Assembly (NCBI RefSeq): GCF_000276665.1
Contig: NW_004955418.1
Coordinates: forward strand, 5,223,640-5,287,639
Source: Chinchilla lanigera
Taxonomy: Eukaryota > Chordata > Mammalia > Rodentia > Chinchillidae
Direction of reading: 5' to 3'
Length of the DNA stretch: 64,000 nucleotides
In this document: piece by piece, positions 55,579-64,000 of the stretch
Position numbering within the stretch: the first letter of the stretch is position 1
How the letters are laid out: each line of letters begins with the position of its first letter
Notes under the pieces: model-generated
The model's database searches: none
The model's input: the letters and a program-made list of their open reading frames with translations, nothing else
What the model was told of the DNA's origin: nothing
Translations under genes and position numbers: made by a program

Positions 55579-56730
55579 GCAGGTCTCAGATACCAAGACT
55601 CAACCTTTCAAGTTTCAAAAAAATCATCACTATTTCTTTATATTATGCATTCCATATCCTGCTAAGCATATGTTAAAGCATATCACTTTGAATTAATGAG
55701 TTTTGAGTAAAAAGTCCACTTGTGATTTCTTGAAATGTATGTGTGATGTTAGACAATAAAACTTTTGGTATGGGCACATTCTCTTGGACAGACCGAATGA
55801 TTCAAAGTTCTTTTCAGTTTAACCATTGTATGAAATCTGAGCACCAGCATTCAGCTTCCTTTTAATCAAAGTTGTATTAGTCTTGGCATTTCAAAAATAA
55901 TGGTTAAATGTGTATGTTGGCCATGTGGAGTGAAGGGAGAAACATTCTGATTGGCTGTTAGGATAATGACAAGATCTTTGAAACTCGAGCACTATTTTTA
56001 GTGGTCTGGTGCTCTAGTTCTCTTCCAGCCATGAATCACTCAATGATGTTCACCTTGGGACAAATTTTTCCAAGCCATTGAATGGTGCTTGATTATAACA
56101 AATTGTTCTCTCTGTTTTAAAATAAAAATATCCTTAGAAGCATGCTCACTAGAGTACATCTTCATATGCACACATGTGTAAAAGTTGTTTCTTTCCTCAA
56201 ACACTGAAACTTTCTGCACACTATGTGTCCCCATTATAAAACATAACCTATTTCCATATTGGAATAGAGGCCTATTCAGGAAGATAATCATATTCTTTGG
56301 TGAGGTTTTTAAAAATGTTCTTTTATTCTTTGAATGATAGGTAATATAGCTATTTATTTTCTGCTGAGTTTTCAAAAGCCTAATGAATTGTTCATAAAAT
56401 AATCAGATTTGGAAAAGGAAGTGTTCCTTCTAATTCTAAATCTAGTCAGCTGAAGAGTTACTTCCAGTTATGATGTTACTTCCATTACTGATAAGTAACT
56501 TGGAATTCCTCCAACATATACATCTCATGTGTTTTTTCAATGTTTATTTAAAGATAAAGAGACGGGGAAGGTCATAGGGCCCTTAGGAAGAAGAAAGACA
56601 CAAGGACCCAGGCCTTCCTTGATTTCCCTCTGGCTCAAATATGCATATTCCACCTGCCAGAGGAAACATATTTTGCTGTTGCCCATACTCTGTTGTTAGT
56701 TAGGCATGCTCATTTCTATACTCAGGTGTT
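55579..56730. other. Unique-looking stretch, no gene seen
   Basis: A 111-codon minus frame at 56040-56375 has no recognised domain. No repeat identified until the purine tract. Confidence 0.35.
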
Positions 56731-56810
56731 AAGAAAGAAAGAAAAAGAAAGGAAGGAAGGAAGGAAGGAAGGAAGGAAGGAAGGAAGGAAGGAAGGAAGG
56801 AAGGAAGAAA

Positions 56811-56874
<64 letters not shown>

Positions 56875-56955
56875 AGAAAGAAAGAAAGAAGAAAGAAAGA
56901 AAGAAAAAGAAAAAGAAAGAAGGAAAGAAAGCAAGAAAGAAGAAACAAAGAAAGA
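56731..56955 (+). repeat. (GGAA)n then (GAAA)n purine tract
   Basis: A short GAAA lead (56731-56750), 14 uninterrupted GGAA units (56751-56806), then about 140 bases of GAAA units with a few interruptions. Long frames on both strands here (up to 108 codons, Lys/Glu/Arg or Ser/Phe only) are repeat artefacts. Confidence 0.95.
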
Positions 56956-57689
56956 AAAACTGTTGAACCCAATGGGATACGAGGACAGGACAATGTTATT
57001 TTTCCCTTCTATTCTTTAAATCTTTTCAGGGGCTAGTTCTTTCTGTTATAAATGAAATCTTGGCTTTTCTGTTCACTTGTATGTACTGTTTTAAACCCCT
57101 GCCCCAGGATTTTCCAGTTAAATCTTGGTATCCAGGGTGATGGTTAGACAGAAAATAAGTAATAGAGTAAACCATACTGTGTGGTACTACTGCACCACAT
57201 TCTCTGGGCTTGTGCACTCATGGCTCCCTGCGGGGTGTTTCTGAGAGCTTTCCTGAGATTTTCCAACTGGTGAGCTCCAGGTGCGCTCCTGTGCTTCAGG
57301 AATATCTCCTCCCACTTGCACGTCTTGATTCATGCTTCAGCCATTTTCAAACAGTTGATTTCTACTGTCATGGATTCCATCAGATCTGCAGGCAAATTCC
57401 GTTCAGGCAAACTCCACAGCAATCACTTGTCAATGAAGATTGTTTTATCTGTCAGACCAAGGCAGGTCTTGAGAGTTGGCATCACCATGGCACCCTGACA
57501 ACCCTAAATGTTTCCATGTAGGCTGTGTGGCCAAGGCTTGATCACAGACTGACCCAAGTCTTTCCTGACATCCTGTGATTCCTGTCCCACAACAAAGGTG
57601 AGGCTGGCAGCATTGGGACAGGTGCCACGAGGAAGCTCCTTACCTGCCTTTCCATCTGGTAAGAGACAGCACCAAGAGCGTTTCTCATC
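56956..57689. other. No gene seen
   Basis: A 103-codon plus frame at 57210-57521 and its overlapping shadow have no family. Part of this may be the degraded front of the LTR that ends at 57822. Confidence 0.3.
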
Positions 57690-57822
57690 TATCTCTCTAG
57701 GGCTGTCCACACATGTCCCCGCCTTCCCCAGCTAAGCTGTATGCTGTTGTGTACATTTACAGAACTGTGAGGCTGTAATTTACAGTGGATTGCTCAGCAA
57801 CAGAATGACTAACTAACATACC
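57690..57822 (+). mobile_element. MLT1-like LTR, 3' end only
   Basis: 'tttacagaactgtgaggctg' (57757-57776) and 'agcaacagaatgactaacta' (57795-57814) resemble the end of an old MaLR (MLT1) LTR. The front is not recognisable. Confidence 0.45.
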
Positions 57823-60104
57823 AACCCTCTTATTCTTTGTCACCAGCCTAGACCCGCCCTCTGGGACTAGAGAAGTGGGGAACTGACCCCACAGTGATCT
57901 TCCTTTTGCTGTATACTGAGAATATGTCTGGGCTCATTGTTACTTTACCAGTTCAATCTCTGGTTGTGTGGCCAGCCACACGGGCAGTTGCCATCGCAGC
58001 CCTTGTGACTTCCTTATCCACTGTGATGTGTAGAGACTGATTAATCATTTGACAGGAGTAAGCTACTCAAAGTCTCTCATCTTTGTACTTATCCACATGC
58101 TATTCCCTGCAAACTTTAGGAGCATAAATCAAACTTTGTAAGTAGTTTTCCTTAAGCTCCTCTCTGTGGAGGCAAAGGAAGTGCATTCCACCACTCCAAC
58201 ATTGTTAAAGATGGGATCATTTTAAGACTCTATCAATTTGCTACAAAATCACTACTCCCCTCCCCCACTATCTTCAGCTTTAACCCGTTCATGTGTTCAA
58301 AAAGCATTTGTCTCAACATGCAAAATTCATCGACCTTCTTTGCATGATGATTCAGCTCTTTGTTTTGGGAACATGAGCATAACTTGAAATCTATAACTAT
58401 TGTGTTATTCTCACCTTTTGAAGTCTCACTTTAAGTGAAGATGGAGTTTTAAGCCAGCCCTTTGGCTGTTTTATCACCCATTCTCAATAGCATATTCAAA
58501 TTATTCTTTCCAGGCACAGAACAATCTTCCTGAAAGAAGTTCTGCCTAAGAATCGTGTTCCCTCGTTTCTTACGTGATTGTGATGCTTTGTCACTCCGTA
58601 CAGACTGCAGCTCTAGGTAATGTCCTAACTGGCCACCATTAACTCAGCGCTAGTATAAACCATGCACAAATTTTATTCTAGAAGTTATGTTTTGTTCTGG
58701 GCTACTAAGTATGAAGATTTATTTCAGAGAATTTTTAATTCAATTTAATGTTGCCTGTAAAAGCAAGAGTTAAACTTCTGAGCACATCAATCTTGATCGC
58801 AAAGTTGTTGCGTTTATAACCCTCTTGCTTGCCTTGATTAAATAACTGCAAAGCCTGCAAATTGCACTAAGCTTCTGAAAAACCCAAAGCCCTGGGAGGT
58901 TCATACATTTTATTTGTCTCTAGCTAAATGTGGGTGCAGCAAAGCCTCTGAAGTGTGGTAGGCCTTGGAATAGAACAGTGGAGTATCTGCTCTGATATTA
59001 ACACATCCTTTCGTTGCTTTCTCCCGTAAGACCTAGTGCCTACGTGCTTTCACCAAGAACCCGTCCCCGCAAGACGGAGTTCTGAGCCACTTTCCTACTA
59101 AGACTCCACTATTAGGCCTCTCCCCTGTTCTCATAAGTAACTACTCTCAGTCAATAAAAAGGGTCTGGCTTTCCTCTAAGAAATTCCCATTTATCCAAAT
59201 AGATTGACTTGGATATTTTGCCATGAGTATTTCAAACCAAGAGGAGTGGGACAGGAGAAAACAAATAAATGTATCTTAAAATAGTAATTGCCAATAATAA
59301 TACTGATTTTTTCATTTCCATCATATTCAAAGAAAGTAGACTCCACTGGTAAGATTTCAGACACTAAGCAGAGAGTAAAAAGAAATGAAATCTGAAGTTA
59401 CGAAACTTTCTATTAAAACAAAAAAGTATATTTATACTAAATTTTTTCCTCTACTTAGAAGACTCTCAGAAAAGCTCTCTCAGAAGACCTTTCTGCAAAC
59501 CTTTTAACTTATTTGGTAAAACCTATTCTTGTTTATAGTAGTACTCATATAATACAAAGTGATATTGATTACTTAGTATCTATGACTTAGTAGGAATCTT
59601 ACTACATTATAATTATACTATATTAACACACAGAGATAGATACTTTAGCTAGAACAATAGGTAGAACAATAGCTAGGTAGAACAATAGCTAGCTTTTCAA
59701 TGTATTTTCTCCTCCTTTATAGTAGAGGAATTTTAATTAAGCACATGGTTTCCACTTGGGACTATTTCTCAGCCTACTTTGCATGTGACTAAACCCTTCT
59801 TAAGAGAATGTGAGCAGGATGGCATCACTTGAATAAATAAGGCCTCTTTTCCTGGATTGTCTCTCTTTCCCTTTTCCACTGGCTAGAATGCAGTTGTATT
59901 CTTAAACTATGCTACCCATGCACATAGAGCAAGAATCTAGGGAACGGAAAAGCAATGCAGTGAAAAGTACCTGGGACCCTGACTGTGTGTGGCAAAGTAT
60001 CTATCTATACTGTAATTTGGGCTCTCATTCTTATAGTAGTATTGCCTATATCCTAACAGTGTATTATCTAATCACAAGTCTCCTTCCAAACACTATAAAT
60101 TATG
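57823..60104. other. Unique-looking stretch, no gene supported
   Basis: About 2.3 kb without a recognised repeat, apart from a small tandem array at 59650-59692 (three 16-17-bp units around 'agaacaatagctaggt'). An 83-codon frame at 59909-60160 has no family. Confidence 0.35.
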
Positions 60105-60262
60105 TATTCTATTATTACCTCTATTTTACAGTAGGTAAATTAAAATTAGAAATTAAATAAAATATATTTAAGTATAAAAGATACAAATAGCCAGTGACTG
60201 AGCTAGGATTCAAGATCAGAATTCATTCCCAAATCATGCATTTTCCCACTCTGCCACACTGC
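60105..60262 (-). mobile_element. MIR SINE
   Basis: 'attattacctctattttaca' (60110-60129), 'agccagtgactgagctagga' (60189-60208) and 'ttcaagatcagaattcattc' form a clear reversed MIR, stretched by an A/T-rich run in the middle. Confidence 0.65.
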
Positions 60263-60535
60263 TTATATATTTCTGTATTAATTTCTGTGTGTAACTTGGC
60301 AATATAGTTTTCTAAAAAGAAATTATAATAACTCTTAAGGTACCCTAAAGTTTTATACCAATATATCTGTGCAACATGCATTATGTAAGTTAACCACTTA
60401 CACACAGTGTTTCTCAATATGTTAAAAATTACATGCAATGATATGTAAGGAAATATCCCTGTGGCTCTGTTTTAGATTGGTTTTGTGAGAGCCAAAGATT
60501 TGCAAACTTTTTAGTCTCAGGATTTCTTTACATTG

Positions 60536-60644
60536 GTTCCATTGTTTTTCTTTTTTCTTTCTTTTTATTTGGTGCTGGGATTCAAACACGTGACCTCAAG
60601 CTTGCCAGGCAAGCGCTTATGCCACTGAGCTATATCTCCAGCCC
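60536..60644 (-). mobile_element. ID SINE, minus strand
   Basis: Reverse tRNA-derived body with 'gcttgccaggcaagcgctta' (60600-60619) and box A complement 'gctatatctcc' behind a long T/C-rich tail. A perfect 18-bp target duplication, 'caggatttctttacattg', flanks it at 60518-60535 and 60645-60662. A young insertion. Confidence 0.95.
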
Positions 60645-60681
60645 CAGGATTTCTTTACATTGAAATTTACTGAACACCATA

Positions 60682-60702
60682 CACAAACACACACACACAC
60701 AC
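60682..60702. repeat. (CA)n microsatellite, short
   Basis: Ten CA units with one AA interruption. Confidence 0.85.
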
Positions 60703-60861
60703 TTACTTTCCAGCCTTTCACAGATTAAACAGAAAGAAATATTTTAATACTTTAATAACCTTTTCAAATAATTGTGGATTTAATCTCTGATACCATATCA
60801 AAATTCAACAAATGGTAGTTATTTAGAGGTGAGTTACATTGTAGGATCTAAAACTATGAAT

Positions 60862-63800
60862 TTATTTTAAATTTATTTTCTTAATTTTAAAAATAAAAGG
60901 AGGAAAACATTAACAGACAGACAACATTTTACAAAATAGAAAAAGAACAATACAAACAATACAGAGTTACAAACAAAGTGGTAGCAAATTAACAATGCTT
61001 GTTGTATTACATCTTGATATCTACAAAGTGCTTTCTCATGAAAGCAAATGGAAACATGCAATATTGATCAATCAAGGAATCATTAACAGTTTCTTTCAGC
61101 AAAGAAATAGAAGACAGTAGATCAACTATGTTAACTATCCTGTATATACATACACACAAAATTTCTCCTTCTTTCCCTTCTCTTTTCCCACATCCCAGTT
61201 GCCCTTTACCCTTGAGCATTTTCCTATCATTTTACAATGTCTACAATACCTCCAAGTTTTTATTAACTCTTTCAGGTTTTACACTAGTGAGACAATGTTG
61301 TGCTTGCACATACAGGTCTGATTTATTTCACTTATGAGTATGGTTTCTACTTGTGACCATTTACCTATAAAAGCCTCAACTTTATCTTTCTTTATAGCTG
61401 AGTAATATTTCATCATATAGAAATACCACAATTTTATTACCCAATCCTTGGTGGATGGACATTTGAATTGCTTTTACAATTTAGCAATTACAAATTGTGC
61501 TGCTATGAACATAGGTGCACATATATTGCTGTGACATGATGTTTTTAGATCTTCTGGGAAAATACCCAGAAGGGAAATAGCTGGGTTGAATGGGACCTCT
61601 AGACCTAGTTTGTGGAGGAATCTCCAAACTGATTTCCACAGTGGTTTCACCAGTCTGCATCCCCACCAGCAGTGGAGAAGGGTTCCTATTTCTCCACAGC
61701 CTCGCCAACATTTGTTATTGGTTGATTTCTTAATGCTAGCCATTCTTACTGGGGTAAGGTGGAATCTCAGTGTTGTTTTAATTTGCATTTCTTGAATGAC
61801 TAATGATGTTGAACATTTTCTCATGTATTTATTTGCCATTTGTATTTCCTTATCTGAGAAGTGCGTATTCATCTCGGCTGCCCATTTTTGGATTGGGTCT
61901 TTGAATTTGGGGACGCTGATATTTTTAAATTCTTTATATGTTCTAGATAGAAGCCCTTTGTCTGAGGGAAAATCAGCTAAAATTTTTTCCAAGTTTGTGG
62001 GTTTTCTTGTTATCTGCTGGTGATTTCTTTAGATGTGCAGAAAATTCTCAGTAAGATGACATCCCAGTTGTTGATTCTTTCAAGTGTTTCATGTGCAGTT
62101 TGGTTTCTGTTCATGAACTCTCTGCCCACCCCTATGTCTTCAAGGTTTTTACTTACTTTCTCTTCCAATAGATTTAGTATTTCTGTTTTAATAAAGAGAT
62201 CTGTGATCCATTTTGACTGAGTTTGGTGCATGGTGATAGACTTGGGTCTATTTTCAGTCTTTGGAAGGTAGCAAGCCAGTTTTTCCAGCACCATTTATTA
62301 AAGAGGCTATCATTCTTCCAGTGAGTTTGTTTGGTCCCTTTATCAAAGATTAGGTGGCTGAGTGTTTTTGGTTGTGGTCATTTCTTCCAGTCTGTTCCAT
62401 TGATCCTCGGGTCTGTTTTTTAGCCAGTACCAGGTTGATTTTATTACAGTAGCTTTGTAGTATAATCTCAGGTCAGGGATTGTGATTCCACCTGACTTGT
62501 CCTTGTTGCCCAGGATTGCTTTTGCTATTCTGGGTCTCTTCTGGTTCCAGATGAATTTAAGGCATGTTTTCTTGAGATCTGTGAGGTATGCTAATGGTAG
62601 TTGAATGGGAATTGCATTGAATCTGTACAGCAATTTTAGGAGTATGGCCATTTTCACAATGTTGTTTCTTCCTATCCACGAGCAAAGAATATTTTTCCAT
62701 TTACTGAAATCTTCTTCGATCTCTTTTTTCAGAGTCCTGTAGTTTTCATTGAATAGATCTTCTACTTCTTTTGTTAGATTGATTCCTAAATACTTCAGTT
62801 TCTTGGATGTTATTGTGAAAAGTATGGTTTCCTTAATTTCTTTCTCAGTCTGTTTGTTGTTTGTGTATAGGAATGCTATCCATTTTTGGGTGTTGACTTT
62901 GTATCCGCCTACACTGCTGAATTCGCTGATTAATTCAAGGAGTCTTCTTGTGGAGTTTTTAGGGTCTTCCATGTAAAGTATCATGTCATCTGCAAATAGT
63001 GATAGTTTTACTTCTTCCTTTCCTGTCCTTATTCCTTTTATTTCTCTCTCCTGTCTAATTGCTCTGGCTAGTGGTTCCAGAACTATATTGAACAGGAGTG
63101 GTGACAGCGGACATCCTTGTCTTGTTCCTGATTTAAAGTAAAAGCTTTCAGTTTTTGTCCATTGAGAATGCTGTTGGCTGTTGGACTGCCATACATGGCT
63201 TTGATCAGGTTAAGGTAAAGACCATCTATTCCTATTTTCTCTAGAGTTTTTATCATGAATGCATGTTGGACCTTGTCAAAAGCTTTTTCTGCATCTATTG
63301 AAATGATCATGTGGTTTTTGTCTTTGGCTCCACTGATATGGCATAGAACATTTATAGATTTGTGAATATTGAACCAACCTTGCATTACTGGAATGAAACC
63401 AACTTGGTCATGATGTATGATTTTCTTGATTATTTGCTGCATTCTATTTGCTACTATCTCATTGAGTATCTTTGCATCCATGTTCATTAGGGAGATTGGT
63501 CTGTAGTTCTCTTTCTTGGTTGGGTCTTTCTCTGGTTTTGGTATCAGTATGATGCTTGCCTCCAGAAACAGTTTCCTCTTGGAACCTGTTTTGTCTCAGG
63601 GAGAATTTTCCTTTCCTTTATAGGTAATCTGTTTCTTTTCTCTTGAGACAGGGAGAACTGTTTCCTTTTCAGTTTCATTGAATAGTTTGAAGAGGGTTGG
63701 TATTAAATCTTCTCTGCATTTCTTGTAAAATTCTTCTGTGAATCCATCAGGGCCAGGGATTTTCTTTGTCGGTAGGTTTTTAACCACATATTGAATCTCA

Positions 63801-64000
63801 TTAATTGATATTGGGTTGTTCAGGAATTTTATATCTTCTTGACTCAACCTAGGTAATTTGCACATATCTAGGAACCTGTCCATTTCTTCTGAGTTTTCTA
63901 TCCTATGGGAATAAAGATTTTCAAAGTAGGTATTAATGGTCTTCTGAATTTCTGTGGAATTTGTGGTAATTTCATCCTTTTCATTCCTTACTGCATGAAT
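60862..64000 (-). mobile_element. LINE-1, long 3' portion, runs off the window
   Basis: The best-preserved L1 here, in reverse. It has the 3' tail at about 60862-60900, one 3'UTR module (about 60955-61075), a pyrimidine tract (61160-61210), then ORF2 from about 61400 to the right edge. The 5' part (ORF2 N-terminus, ORF1, 5'UTR) lies beyond the window. Its low divergence relative to the other L1s suggests a fairly recent insertion, but the ORF2 frame is already broken. Confidence 0.9.
61474..64000 (-). pseudogene. LINE-1 ORF2 (endonuclease/reverse transcriptase), partial and broken
   Basis: ORF2 protein nicks target DNA and reverse-transcribes L1 RNA; only its RT and C-terminal parts are in view. 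In translation order, 63883-63596 gives the segment before the RT domain. An unexpected insertion follows (about 63570-63655), then 63487-63131 with the RT palm ('DAEKAFDK', '[12 protein letters not shown]'). A one-base deletion near 63131-63145 shifts the frame. The next frame runs about 63130-62343 with '[10 protein letters not shown]', the catalytic FADD at 62985-62996, and the thumb region. A further frame change follows between 62343 and 62294, another at about 62010, and the Cys-rich end ('CWRGCGEIGTLLHCWWGC') lies at about 61710-61650. At least three breaks rule out function. Confidence 0.9.

Noticed and set aside
56693..57019. Lys/Glu-rich frame of 108 codons and its Ser/Phe-rich opposite
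   Set aside because: Pure translation of GGAA/GAAA repeats; open in several frames on both strands.
61586..62023. Plus-strand frames over the L1
   Set aside because: Antisense shadows of ORF2, whose true coding direction is minus.
1..64000. CRISPR array, operon or phage-like system
   Set aside because: No spaced identical repeats, no compact gene runs and no ribosome-binding sites; the repeat content is mammalian.

Overview
This is a 64 kb stretch of mammalian nuclear DNA, almost certainly from a rodent outside the mouse/rat family. The evidence is its repeats. There are tRNA-derived ID-type SINEs with Pol III box A and box B. There is a 7SL-derived B1 with the internal duplication typical of rodent B1, and there are two B1+ID dimers of the B1-dID type, which is known from squirrel-, beaver-, dormouse- and guinea-pig-related rodents. 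These sit among old mammal-wide elements (MIR, L2, MER5, MaLR and ERVL LTRs). A beaver-like or squirrel-like source is my best guess, from sequence impression only.

I find no convincing host gene. No ATG-started frame outside repeats looks like a known protein, no exon chain with splice sites stands out, and there is no rRNA, genuine tRNA or CRISPR array. The window reads as intergenic or deep intronic DNA. The longest true coding remnant is the decayed LINE-1 ORF2 on the minus strand at the right end (61474-64000), with a recognisable reverse-transcriptase FADD motif, one clear frameshift and an unexpected insertion of about 85 bp.

Layout. 0.6-1.9 kb: 3' end of a lineage-specific L1 (+). 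2-14 kb: B1, ID, B1-dID, MIR and MaLR elements in otherwise single-copy-looking sequence. 15.7-18.9 kb: two minus-strand L1 pieces and an ERVL-type solo LTR with a 5-bp target duplication. 20-22.6 kb: quiet sequence. 22.6-26.5 kb: L1 with an ID SINE inside it, then old L1 and L2. 26.5-40 kb: mostly unique, with MIR, L2, a CTCF-like site and a GATA microsatellite. 40.5-42.3 kb: an old minus-strand L1 split by an ERVL-type LTR. 43 kb: an old DNA transposon. 47-48.9 kb: a MaLR LTR split by a TG...CA insertion, then another LTR-like repeat. 51.5-53.5 kb: unique sequence with a perfect RFX X-box palindrome beside a perfect hairpin. 54.3-55.6 kb: a three-level nest (MaLR, then B1, then L1) followed by a second MaLR LTR. 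56.7 kb: a long GGAA/GAAA purine tract. 60.5-64 kb: an ID SINE and the largest L1, which runs off the right edge.

The most interesting points are the X-box/hairpin cluster near 52.0 kb, the 3'UTR module of about 157 bp that is single or double in different L1 copies, the uniform plus orientation of all eight assigned LTRs, and the possibly undescribed LTR-like insertion at 47.3-47.6 kb. Boundaries of old repeats are approximate because they come from reading, not alignment.
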